Origin: Arthrobotrys musiformis
Taxonomy: Eukaryota; Ascomycota; Orbiliomycetes; Orbiliales; Orbiliaceae
Reading direction: 5' to 3'
DNA length: 64,000 nt
Assembly: GCA_036971715.1 (NCBI GenBank)
Contig: JAVHJL010000002.1
Coordinates: 3,566,501-3,630,500 of the forward strand
The notes under the pieces are model-generated. The model searched no databases and was not told where the DNA came from. It worked only from the letters and a program-made list of their open reading frames with translations. Every line of letters starts with the position of its first letter. The first letter of the stretch is position 1. Positions 1 to 10,552 of this stretch are shown one piece after another. A program made the translations under genes and the position numbers.

Positions 1-1168
1 GAATAGCGCAGATGACGCTCAAAAGAAGCCGTAGCCCAATACGACGGACTTCAGCCTTATGGACGAGGGCACTACGATCTTCCAAGGACTGTGAAGGTTT
101 TACAGTTACTTTGAAAGCCGCATCGACGGATTCGATCCTTTCGATCAGCTTCCGAGCCGTAATGTCAGGTTGAGGGGTGTACCTAATCGTGATTTCGGGA
201 ATCTTAGGGGAGGTTATTGGTTTGACAATCGTGACCTGTGAGGAAGCGAAGTTCTCAACGGCTTCCATGATTTTGGGTGGGCACCTCGGACAGTACAGAC
301 CGTCAATTTGGAGGGTCATGGTCCGCTCACGGGTTTCGAATTCGCTGGCATTAAAGGGTGCGAGGTCAACAACCTCGACATCATAGCCACCATCTTCGAT
401 AGCTTCGACAACTTGGTCTATGTTGTGCTTGCCAAATAATACGATATTCCCACTGTGCGTGAGGGCGCTTATCTCGGCCTTTTGGATGAAGCCAAAGGAC
501 TGAAGGTTCTGACGAATAGAATTGACGCAGGCAGAGCAAGTCATGCCTTGAATCGCTAAAGTAGCGAGCCATTTCTCATCGTCAGGCTCTTCAACCACGA
601 CGGCATCGAGAGGGGGGGATGCAAAAGGCTGCTGTCTCTCCACCGTGGGACTACCAGCAGCGGAAGCTACATTTGATGCATACGCATCGCCATAGGACTT
701 GATATGCGGTAGAGTAGGACGGACGATGGTATCAGTTGAGTCATTGTGGGATGGAGAGACGATGCCGGTCTTCTCGGAGCGACATTGGCCACATAATTCT
801 TCATGGCGCTTTCGCTTCTTGGATTCTATCCTTCGAACGAGGTTACTGCCGAGGCCTTCGAAGAGGTAAGGGGACCTCTGGACGGCGACATGTTGGGACT
901 CTTCGTCACCACCGGAGCTTGAGAGGCATGATTCAATATCGAAACCAACGAGGCCGAGGGCGTTTATGATCTTCTGAGGAGGTAGTGGGGGAGAATGGAA
1001 TATCTCGACCCTGTTTGAAAGGATGGAAGCATTATGAGAAGTTGGAGGAGGGGTGAGTGAGGCAAGAGTGGATTGAATGAGGTCAGTGCAAGTAGGACAG
1101 TGGATGTTCGATATGAAGAGAGTCGTCTTGACTAGACTCTCCTCCTCTTTGCCCTTGATCTTCTCCAT
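1..1168 (-). CDS. P1B-type heavy-metal (copper) ATPase, N-terminal part, cut by window edge
   Basis: Open for 389 codons from the ATG at 1168 to the window edge, with no intron needed. Three heavy-metal-associated (HMA) type CxxC motifs are visible: C24-P-T-C27, GMTCSAC with cysteines 211 and 214, and GLYCPRC with cysteines 293 and 296. Between the first and second lies a low-complexity linker of roughly 130 residues containing a basic patch near residue 130. The last visible residues begin a hydrophobic stretch that should be the first membrane helix. In this family the HMA domains take Cu(I) from chaperones and the missing membrane and P-type domains pump the metal out of the cytosol. Whether this is a Golgi-loading (Ccc2) or detoxifying (CrpA/Pca1-like) pump cannot be told without the rest. 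The second motif is canonical; the first and third lack the usual GMTC start. Confidence 0.88.
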   Translation of the reverse strand, partial: MEKIKGKEEESLVKTTLFISNIHCPTCTDLIQSTLASLTPPPTSHNASILSNRVEIFHSPPLPPQKIINALGLVGFDIESCLSSSGGDEESQHVAVQRSPYLFEGLGSNLVRRIESKKRKRHEELCGQCRSEKTGIVSPSHNDSTDTIVRPTLPHIKSYGDAYASNVASAAGSPTVERQQPFASPPLDAVVVEEPDDEKWLATLAIQGMTCSACVNSIRQNLQSFGFIQKAEISALTHSGNIVLFGKHNIDQVVEAIEDGGYDVEVVDLAPFNASEFETRERTMTLQIDGLYCPRCPPKIMEAVENFASSQVTIVKPITSPKIPEITIRYTPQPDITARKLIERIESVDAAFKVTVKPSQSLEDRSALVHKAEVRRIGLRLLLSVICAI

Positions 1169-4100
1169 ATTCCCAGCAGATTGGAGGGTGGTAGATGTGA
1201 TGGATATATCGATATCTTGGAGTTGAGGTTGATGGTCAGCGATTGCATTGTAAAAGAGAGAGAGTATCGATAGCTAGAGGCAAGGTGCCTTTATATGCAG
1301 CTCAGCTCATTCTAGACATTCATACCTTTGCCTTATAATATTTTGTATTTTGGAGGAATATCGAATATAAACCGGCGGATAACAATTATTTGAAATTAAA
1401 ATACCACACAGGTCCGGAACAACATCAAAAAAGGGTCCAGGCAGCAAAGGAAAAAATCCCGCCGTGTAACGAGAAGACACCAGCTGAAGAAAGAACCTGA
1501 AAGAAGAAAGGAACGGTGGTATTAATAATGGTGATACGACGGTGGAGCTAAGCTTTCAGGGCTCGGGAGCTTATATAATAACGTACCTTATAGGACTATG
1601 GGGTTCGAGTTATAGTTTTGAGGCCCACAATTACGATTGTACAAAACGCTCAAACGGTGCGACGGTGCGACGGGAATGGCACCAAAAGACGAACCAGAAG
1701 GATTGACAAATAGGAATATGATGGATTATAGGTCGAACTGTAACGTTATCGGATTGTAACTCAGTTATAGCTTATAGGTACAACTGCCGGGCGTGCGTGG
1801 GACAAGATCTTGGTCTTTCTTGCACGAGATCGGGGCGGAATTTAAATTTGACAGATTGGAGATTATATAATGGATTGCTTGAAATTATATTAATTCTTGC
1901 CCGTTACGGACTCGAATATATAGTAGACGGTATGTGTATATAAATGATGTAAAATAAATGGTTATAGAATATAGAATATCCCTGAAATCCGACCAGCTAG
2001 TAAATCGATCGGGAAGGGGTCAAGGTTCTTATAGACCGGCAGGCGGGCCGACCTCGCCACCCTATATGAACCCGTCTCGTCATCTGTATCTTCGAGTTCA
2101 TATTACACGATCATGACTCGATAGAAAAAATTGCATTATCAAAGAAAGACGCACAAGTCCCGCGGTCGATAATTCTGGAAGCACAAAAAAGAAACAGAGC
2201 GAAGAATGCTAAGAAAAGCCACCCGACTGGTCGGTTCTGACTCTAGTTTGGGGGATATTGGGTGATAATGCAAAGTGTTTGTTATACTTTTCCCTTTGAG
2301 CTCGTTGATTCGTTGGATTATGGGCCAGGGACGCTAAACTACGCACAAAAGACGCAACCCGCACAAAGCCCGCTCGTATCTACTACTATAGAGCACTAGT
2401 TGGCTTCGTTAGCCTCGCACATGGCTCTCACACCGTTGAGCTCTTGTGAACATCGATACGGCACATGCATTGCATGAGAAATAGCTAATAGCGTCCGCGC
2501 AGAAAAAGCTCGTTTCATTTTTCCCATGTAACGTTGGTAGTGCACCGGTCTCAAGACCCAGATTGGATTATATTAGTAATGCGTCGGGGCCTTCCGGCCA
2601 ACGGTCAATTAACTACTTGATTCATAAGAATGTAAGTACCGTATCTGCGCGCACGTGCCTGTGCCTGGAAACTTAAGAAACGAGAGATTAATGCGTTAGT
2701 GAGTCCCGGCGACGTCATCATACACTCGCCTCGAAAGGTTTCGTTTCGCCTATATCTGCTTCCTAATTATAGGCAGGTACAGTGTGCCAAGACAAATGTC
2801 GCTAGGTCCGGGGTGAGCCTATATTGCGACTGTGGGTTCGAAGTTCATGAGTCCCAAGTTAACTTTTGAATTTACAAATTTTGCAATTTGTAACGCCGAA
2901 GCTTCGACAGTTGATATAAATATCTATAGTTACCTATTCAATTCAATTTATAAAAAAAGCTACATATATAGGATCAGCATGAACGTCGCTGTGCTCATGA
3001 TCAAGTTTAGGGCTATCTATATCTCCGGGCTTATACATACATACCTATAGTATATCATACTGTGATATCGGGTGCAATTTAAGCCACAGGTGCCATATGC
3101 TGGATATTTCTTTTGAGGGGCTAAATTCCGTTGAACTTGAGCTCACTCTGGAGAATGGATGGTCTATATTGGGGTCCGAGGAAATATCATAGTCCTCATT
3201 ACGTAACCACATAAGAAGCTAGGGTTCTTTTTCTGCTCTTCCTGCGCAATATACAGATCTTGAAGTCTTCGGGTTTAACTATAATAGATATATGGTTCTG
3301 TATATATGTCTACTTCAATTGAACTGAGCTTGCAAAACAGTGCGTTGGTTACGTGGTATTCCAAGATTATATAATCGACGCCTCTCATGCCATGCATGCG
3401 GGTGCGCTTGATATGATGATCTATGACAGCTATGGTGAAAAGCCTAGAAGAATGGAATGGTAATACAATACCATTCCATATAAAAGTCGGAATAGGTAAG
3501 TACTGAGTGAGATAATATGCAAAGGCCCATACACTTTTAAAACAGTGTCGTCCGTATTGTCTTAGGCCCAGTCACTCCGTAGCCCCCTGATCGAGCGCTT
3601 TGAATCCCAGACGAGCACATTGAACCAAAAACCATACGAAACGGACAGATTCCTCTAGAAAATAAGACTAAATAGGCCATGTATATTTTCAAGTAGTACT
3701 AGGGTACCAAAAGAAAGATAGAAGCATCGCAAATGCTGAGGGGAAAAAAAAAAAAACAATTCTGGCCGGAGTTGGGAGAGAAGAGGGAAAAAGCTTGCAC
3801 AAAGTCTTATCGTTCGTGCGCCCAAGTCATGCCGTGCTCGCACATATCATAATCAGATCAGCAGAGCCGGAAAGGGAGACTAGTCGAGCTCTCGGTCCAA
3901 ATTGGCCGCAAAGCCGAAGCCATGTGGCCGGTGCCTGAACACGGACAAACAAACGTTAATGCGCAAACCGCACATCACTGATCGATCACTCGCAAAGTCA
4001 TCAATCATCCGTATGTTATAGGATCGTGAAAAGGGGCGATTGATTATATCGATTATATAATCGACTCACTTGGTAATAAGAAACAATTTATTTGACTGTC

Positions 4101-4940
4101 GCAAGTCGGAAAACCGAGAAAAAGTAGAAATGAGCAGGCCTGGGCGGCAGGCTGCGTGGAATACTTCTATGGAGCATCCAGATGCGTAATAGTTCCCGTA
4201 TAACCCCCGGCTATTAGCCGTGAACCACTAGTGAGCCGGCTCCCATTGCATAGCAAGTTGCATGGGTTGACAACCAACTAGGTAACTCGTCGAGGTAACT
4301 CGAGAGCTAAGCTCAGCAAGCAAGTACGGGGCAGTTGTATCGACCAGTTGGCTAAACAGGCTGAGTGCTTGCTTAGATAAGTCAGCAGGTGTATCCTCCA
4401 CGGTGGCAGTTGCCTGTCTCTTCGCCATCGATGCCTGTCTGTACAATAATACATTACCGCTACCAACGTTTGGTAATATATTAATAGACGAGGCTTCCTT
4501 TGCGTGAACGGGCGAGCGAACGAGTGACGGAGCGAATGAATGAATGCCTGAGCGAATGAATGCAAGTTAGATCTGATCGGATCTGATCTGTTCATTCCAG
4601 GGCGGGCTTTTAGTTACTTACTAAAGTAGTCCGTTATATCGGTCGAGGGAGGTTGTTGTGGCGGCCTCCAATTTGCCCCTTTCCGAAGTGGAAGTTGGGT
4701 GAAGTGTGAGGCTCTGTCTATATTTAAACCTCAGCACGCCCGCTGACCATCAATTGACCGACCACTCCGTCATCTGCTCTCCTCGCTCTCCTTCACCAGA
4801 TCTCGTCTCCTCTCGCTAGCTTCATCAACATCACCACCATCACCACCGCTGCCATCAACCAACAGACCTACGATTATTCCTCCGGCGGAAGCATCACCAT
4901 CACACGTTATTACTATTGATAAATAATCATCACCATCATC
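1169..4940. other. Intergenic, 3.8 kb, no gene seen
   Basis: The stretch separates the divergently transcribed ATPase and the gene at 4941. It is AT-rich, with only short ORFs lacking coding character. It holds a perfect 11-bp-arm inverted repeat at 3452-3479 and two copies of a 14-bp sequence with a 12-bp palindromic core at 3365 and 4051. Around 4490-4565 there are GAATGAATG/GAGCGAA-type short repeats. A TATA-like stretch at about 4717 and CT/CA-rich DNA up to 4940 look like promoter and leader for the gene at 4941. Confidence 0.6.
3452..3479. repeat. Inverted repeat, 11-bp arms, 6-nt loop
   Basis: Arm 3452-3462 (atggaatggta) is perfectly complementary to 3469-3479, with a 6-nt spacer. It lies in intergenic DNA with no gene end nearby, so its role is unknown. 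Confidence 0.85.
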
Positions 4941-5903
4941 ATGGCGACTACCTCTAGTCCCTCTCCTCGCCCGGTCTTCACGGCTTCTCCGTCTCCTCAG
5001 GCTCACTTCGCAGCCATAATCGCCACCTCCCCGTCTCCGTCCTCCCACCATGCTTCAACAACTTCCCCTACGCCTCCTCCCCGTCCTCCATCCTCTCCCG
5101 GAATCTCCGTTTTTGCTCCTCGTCCTATGAGAGTTCCCATGTACCGTCCTCAATTCTCTCGACCGGTCTTCCTCTACGACTCCGAGGCCGTTGCCGATTC
5201 CAAGGAGAATTCCCAAGCTGCAGCTGCCACTGCCACTGCTTCGACTACTACCCGTCGCAGCTCTGTCGCCTCTACCGGTATTCCAGAGGACGGACTCGAT
5301 TCCAAGCTCTACTTCAAGTAATACTCCCTCCCCCTGTCGATCTTAACTCGCCCAATGAAAGGACACCAATAGCTAATCACCTAATTGCTAAAAAAAATAG
5401 CCCACCAAAGGATGTCCTAGACGAGCTTTACAAGATCATCCGTCCAACTTCGGCCTCTTCCGCTTCCACCGTTGGCACCCAGCCTCCCAGCACTTCCAGC
5501 CCTAGCACCACATTCATCCGTCCCTACCCCTTCAACCCACGCACCCCTACAAACTCTCACCGCAGGAACCCGAGCGACGCTAGTGACGGCGGTCTTAGTG
5601 GTATTCTGAACGGTCTCAGCGTCCTCGCCAACAACCCACGTGCTTCCCCGGATGCTGCAGAGTGGCGAAACATGCGTATGTCATTCATTCCGTACAAAAT
5701 AAAATAGAAAAAAATAACTAATAGTCACAAAGACACAGCTGTGTCTCCAGTCGCCCGTCGCGCTATCAATCCCATGATCCGTGACCCAAGCTTCCAAGGT
5801 GAATCCCAAAAGAAAGATTAACACCACCAACCTTTCAAAAAGCCTGGTGACAAGCTTTTTTTTTAATCCAGCAGCTACACGCCAGGCGGAAAAAAACTCA
5901 TGA
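4941..5903 (+). CDS. Unrecognised Ser/Pro/Thr-rich fungal protein, 4 exons
   Basis: Proposed exons are 4941-5317, 5401-5675, 5739-5798 and 5872-5903, joining in frame into about 247 residues. Donors are GTAATA, GTATGT and GTGAAT; the last acceptor has two adjacent AGs (5871 or 5874) differing by one alanine. The N-terminal half is low-complexity Pro/Ser/Thr/Ala. The part most likely to be ordered spans the first splice junction: DGLDSKLYFK joined to NPPKDVLDELYKII. No catalytic motif, signal peptide or membrane segment is visible. The ATG lies in a CATC-rich leader with context ATCATGG. I do not recognise the family. A regulatory or disordered protein is possible but that is a guess. The gene model itself is fairly well supported by the splice signals. 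Confidence 0.65.
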
Positions 5904-6747
5904 AGCTACGACGAAAACAAAATCACACCATCGCCAAAAATTTCCGGGAAAATAGACTACCTCCTTTTTTTTTTTTTTTTTTTTTTTTTGAAAAAAGTGC
6001 CAACGAAGCACAGCACATGGCACACGCATCAAACCCAAACCCAAACCCACTCAAGCATATTTTTCATTTTTCTCGTTTTTTCTTTCATCAATCACAAACG
6101 GGACGGGGGGGGTTGAAAGCGACGAGGAAACTCATCAGCAAAAGCGACACACGGGACGGCGTATGATTGGCGTTCTCTTTCTTCGATGCATCCATGCCTT
6201 TTCTTTCTCACGAGTACTAATTGTAATAATTCTACCCCCTTTTCTTTTTTTAAAAAAGGAAGGCTGCTCGAAGTACAAAGCAGTACGAGTCGACACAGCT
6301 TCTTTTTCTCCTTCATCTGTTTTCTGCTTCTTTTGTGCGTGTTTTATCATTCGAAACTCCAGCTTTTATTGCATTTGGACATCGTTTTTTTTTTACCGTC
6401 TACCACACTTTTTGAAGCCATGCTACTACCTACTTGGTCAGGTCCGACATCTTTGCTTTTATCCGTATTTATCTCTTCTATTGAGTTTAGGATATTGATA
6501 TGGGGAGGTGTAATTTGACTTTTTTTGTATTCGTAGGAGATGTAAATATCTTGCCTCCTTTTCCATCTACCTCGTCGTCCGAGTACCCCTTGTAATAACA
6601 AATCAAACAATTTTGAAGAAAGAAAGAAAGAAAAGATCGTATCGGTCGTTATAATAGATAAAAAAAGAACTTGAGCAAAAGAATCCAGCTCCGCTAAGTC
6701 GTTCATCAAAAAAAACGAAAAGTAATCCAATCCACAAGATATTATCC
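5904..6747. other. Convergent 3' region
   Basis: The stretch lies between the 3' ends of the plus gene ending at 5903 and the minus gene ending at 6748. It is T/C-rich and carries a run of 25 T at 5965-5989. ORFs here are products of low complexity. It probably holds both 3' UTRs. Confidence 0.6.
5965..5989. repeat. Poly-T tract, 25 nt
   Basis: Uninterrupted run of T just downstream of the gene ending at 5903. Confidence 0.95.
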
Positions 6748-7502
6748 CTACAGCTCCCTCCCCCCTTCAGAGTGAACAGTAACAACAGGCACAACCACGG
6801 AATGGGAAATATGCTCTCCATACGCCGGCAACCCATCGTTATCCAGCACGTCTTCCTCATCCGTCGGTAGCTTCGCGTATTCGCCTGTATGATACGTGGC
6901 ATCGAGGCGACGGTACAGCCAGCGCGTGGTCGCGTAGCCTAGTCTATTAATAATTCCCACGTTAACAAATCCACTTCTTTTTTTTGGAAGAAAAGAAAGG
7001 GAAGGGGGGAAACATACACCAGCGGAATTGGAATCGCCCATGTCATCCCTATATACCTAAAATCACCAAATATCGCGAACGGGATCATGATATACGGCAG
7101 CAACCTATCCAATCAGCTTAGCCACCTCCCCCAGATACAATGCGTATAAATAAACGAAGATCAGAAGAAAAAAAAAACCTACCATATCCCCGCAAAAACA
7201 CCATCGAACCGTCCCATCAACATACCGGTCCTCATAAATTTCATGTATTCCTCAAAGTCCTTAACCCTCACATGCTCAATAAACCGTCCTACGTTGCCGA
7301 CGGTGGTGACCCACGTCAAAAAGATGTGGAATACAAAGGTTGGGTCGAACGGCATGCCCAGCAGGCGGCCGTGGTAGGTTATCGCCAACAGGAGGTATAC
7401 TTGGAGGGAAACTAGAAGAGAGGCGTAGGAGAGGTAATAAATCCTTACGAGGCGGTGGGACGGGTGGGATTGTGGTGGAAGTTTGTGCAGTGCGAAATGC
7501 AT
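6748..7502 (-). CDS. Unrecognised four-helix integral membrane protein, 3 exons
   Basis: Proposed exons on the minus strand are 7502-7183, 7104-7018 and 6943-6748, giving 200 residues. The donors are GTAGGT and a canonical GTATGT, and the second intron carries a GTTAAC branch-like site. Four hydrophobic segments are visible: one from about residue 23, one within FVFHIFLTWVTT, one across the first splice junction (GVFAGIWLLPYIMI) and one within GMTWAIPIPLV. The tail after the last helix is acidic and hydrophilic (residues about 150-200). No cleavable signal peptide is obvious. I do not recognise the family and can give no function. The consistent frame through both introns and the hydrophobic pattern support a real gene. 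Confidence 0.68.
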
Positions 7503-8865
7503 TTTGTAATGTCGAGTGTTGAAAATGTGGTATTTTGGTTTGTATATTATTCGTCCTTCAGATTTAAGCTGCTAAGATTCTTCTTACTTTTGATCAATTG
7601 AAATTAAAATATTAGGAAATGGTAGAGACGAATGCTATTTTATATAAATCTATCTCCAAGGCTGCCTAAAGAAAATAAGAGGCTTAACGTTATCCGTACG
7701 CGTAGGAAATGCTGCTATGCTCAACTGCCGCGCTCGGTGCCTGATAATAGGCGGCTAGGCTCTGCCCCATGTCGAAAACTCGGATGCTTATCAAAAGCTT
7801 AGTAGTCCACAAATAGCATATATAGCTGCCACAATTAATCTATTTTCGGCCTTGTGGGTATCATACCACGGGATAAAATGGTGCCGGGTTATGTAAGTTG
7901 CAAACAAACCGGTAAAAAGGTTGAAGAAGGGATGTGGGATGTTTCTAGATTTTCTGACGTTTCGGCAAGAAGGGAGAGAAGGGGGGTTTATCTGCATCTG
8001 AAACTTCCAAGGATAGCTTTCTTGTACCACCCCCCTATGCATATAGCCTGGCGATAATCGATAAAAACAAGCGCGGTATGATTATTATCAGAAACAGCTC
8101 AGTCAGCCCGTTCGGAACGAAAAATAATAGTAGGCTATATAGCTCCCCTGATATATATACCAAGCGCCCGACTGGAGGAGAGTAAGAGCTGACAAACGAG
8201 CCCGAACCATGTTTTGAAGGTCTCAGGGAGCTCTGTCAGGCCTTATGTAAACGATCTAGCCCTCTTCCTTCGTTTTACATTTTTCGATACATGCATCAAT
8301 ACATCAAAACCTTTGGATTGACTATCGTCGGTCCTACTTCCCCGGAGCCAATGGGCATGAGTTCCGTGCTATAGCTGAATGCATATAGATATTCTCCTTC
8401 AACCTCCTATAACTTGCAGGACAGAAGTATCATGTCCTCGTTTTGGCTGCCTAGCTTGCTTATGCGTGTGTATGTAGAAACGATTACTGCAACATCAAGA
8501 TGCTTCGGGTATCATATTGTTGCTAAGGGTCATCTAGAAATGCATACAGTTCGCTAAACTAAAGAATTATGAGTATAGTTGGGTCGTGTTGTCTGCGTAT
8601 CTTTGATTTTGGTCAGTAAGGCCTCTCTTTCGAGAAAACTGCTTTGGGTATTGGGTGTAGAAGAACAGAAAAAGAGTATCAGAATAATGGTCATAATTTG
8701 GTCAAATGTTTTGATTTTAGCTGGTTTTTTGAAGCAACGATCTCCCACACGAAATAGATCTCATATGGCCCCAGCGTTTATCATCAGGTAATCTTGAAAG
8801 GGGAGGAGATGGAGAAGAAGGGTACTCAAATAGCTTACCTTTGTGTATATATGTATATGAAGAGA
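7503..8865. other. Intergenic, no gene seen
   Basis: About 1.36 kb between two minus-strand genes, holding the promoter of the membrane-protein gene and the 3' end of the reductase gene. Only short ORFs without recognisable content are present. Confidence 0.6.
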
Positions 8866-9864
8866 TTATAATTTACTCTTCGCCTTATCTCTGTTGGTTT
8901 GCGCCATCTTCAACAGCGCATAGAGCGTCTGCATCCTCGGCATCTCGTACCCTTTCGCCCTCGCAATCCTGATGGGATTCCCAAGAATAACCTCCAGCTC
9001 CATGGGCCGTCCGCTCTCCCAATCGCCCCACATGCTCGGCCTGCTACCGCTATCGTTCTTCTGCGTCGATCGGATGATCCGGTCCGAAGTCGCGAACTCT
9101 TTGGGGAATGGTGCACCCAAGACTTTTGGAGCGGTGGTGAGTACTTCTTCCATCACACCCTTAAGATGAATGGCCAAATCTGGATCCAGAGACATAGTAG
9201 CATTTGTGGAACCGTTGGAAAGAACAGAGGAAGGATTCATGGAGGCATTGATGGCAATTTTATGCCAGCGGACCTGCTGGAGTTTCTGGTGGGTGTAAGC
9301 TTCCGCATCCTTCACCCCTCCCGAGACAAGTAATCCCGTGAATTCCTCTGTCCTAGAGATAGCCACCTGTTGGGAAGAAGAATGGGTTTCGGGAAGGTAC
9401 GGGCCGACATTGATACGCGTCCAGCGGTTGTGGGCAATTTTGCCATGGGAGGGTTGGGATGCCGAAACGATTGTCACAGCTGAGAGGATGGACGCCTGTG
9501 GGAAGCGGGAGTAGTATGGATCTTCAACGCCTAGGCCGTTCTGGATGAGTACGATAGCGGTTCCTGGCGATACCAACCCTTCGAGTAAAGCCGAGTCGTC
9601 CGACACGTCCGGCAAGGCCTTCGTGGTGACGACGATGTAGGACCAGTGGACCTTTGCTTCCTTTGCAGCATCAGCAGAGGGGAAAACACGGGTGGGAGTC
9701 CAAGTGAAGGAGCCGTATTGAGGAGATGTTACAGAGAATCCATTGGCTTTGACGGCGGAGTAATTTGAGCGGCAGACGACGGAGACGGGCGTCCCTGTTT
9801 TGGCGATGAGGGAGCCGTAGAAGGCACCGACGGCCCCGGCACCGAAGATGAGTACCTCCGCCAT
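8866..9864 (-). CDS. 2-dehydropantoate 2-reductase (ApbA/PanE) family oxidoreductase
   Basis: Single exon of 332 residues, the usual length for fungal members. The N-terminus has the Rossmann nucleotide-binding motif GAGAVGAFYG at residues 8-17, followed by QNGLG at 108-112. The C-terminal half has HKIAINASMN, with K202 at the place of the catalytic lysine and N206 and N210 matching conserved asparagines. The family uses NADPH to reduce ketopantoate to pantoate in coenzyme A synthesis. Ascomycetes carry several paralogues, many of unproven substrate (for example the Mug72-like group), so only the family is certain. The start ATG lies just downstream of a TATATATA stretch and fits the Rossmann beta-strand exactly. 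It diverges from the mutase gene across about 690 bp. Confidence 0.9.
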   Translation of the reverse strand: MAEVLIFGAGAVGAFYGSLIAKTGTPVSVVCRSNYSAVKANGFSVTSPQYGSFTWTPTRVFPSADAAKEAKVHWSYIVVTTKALPDVSDDSALLEGLVSPGTAIVLIQNGLGVEDPYYSRFPQASILSAVTIVSASQPSHGKIAHNRWTRINVGPYLPETHSSSQQVAISRTEEFTGLLVSGGVKDAEAYTHQKLQQVRWHKIAINASMNPSSVLSNGSTNATMSLDPDLAIHLKGVMEEVLTTAPKVLGAPFPKEFATSDRIIRSTQKNDSGSRPSMWGDWESGRPMELEVILGNPIRIARAKGYEMPRMQTLYALLKMAQTNRDKAKSKL

Positions 9865-10552
9865 TTATAGATATATATATATATCCTTCCTTTATCCCTT
9901 CCTAACCTAATCTACTTTGAAGGTCGGCCGATGTCTATTTGTGGTCAAGGAGGAGTGTAGATGAAGGTGTCGAGATGGAGGAGTGGAGATGCCATTGGGT
10001 TGGAGAAGAGTGGTGGGGATTCCAGTGATGTCGTGATTGCAGCGCATTGCCGACCAGGCCGGAGTCTTATTTCCTGCCCGTATTTGAGCCGAGGGTGTCT
10101 CTCCACCGCACAGCTACCTATTACATACGGTAACAGCAGCTAATAATAGACCGTGCTGCCTCATATAGGCCCATGCCGTATACCATGCCGTATACGTAAA
10201 CCGTGTCGACGATGTCCTCTGTCACGTATATTGGATCCATGCATGCATAAGAGCATTCCTCGAGTGCATGGGAGCAGGCGCCTGATTGGACGTTGATTGG
10301 ACGTGGAGTGGGCGGTGGACGTGGTTTGGGTTGGCTTTCCACATTCGACGGAGCTGATCTCACTGAATGCGGGTGTGCAACCAGCAACCAAGGACTCCCC
10401 TCCGTAGCTAGCTGCCCCGCCTCAACGTTAATGTTCAGTTTGAATTCTCCCTCAACTCCAACCTCATCGATACCTTAAGCTGAGATATCTCCAATTCGAA
10501 CTACCACGACCAATTATATAAGATCGTACCAATCGACCGTTGATTGAAGAAA
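9865..10552. promoter_or_regulatory. Divergent promoter region, reductase / AGM1
   Basis: The 688 bp lie between the 5' ends of two divergent genes and must hold both promoters. A CCAAT-like element and a TATATAA element sit at about 10510-10521, close to the mutase ATG. No other gene is seen. Confidence 0.55.

Noticed and set aside
4770..5051. 93-codon minus-strand ORF overlapping the start of the gene at 4941
   Set aside because: Arg/Gly/Asp repeats reflect the CATCAC-type low-complexity leader read backwards.
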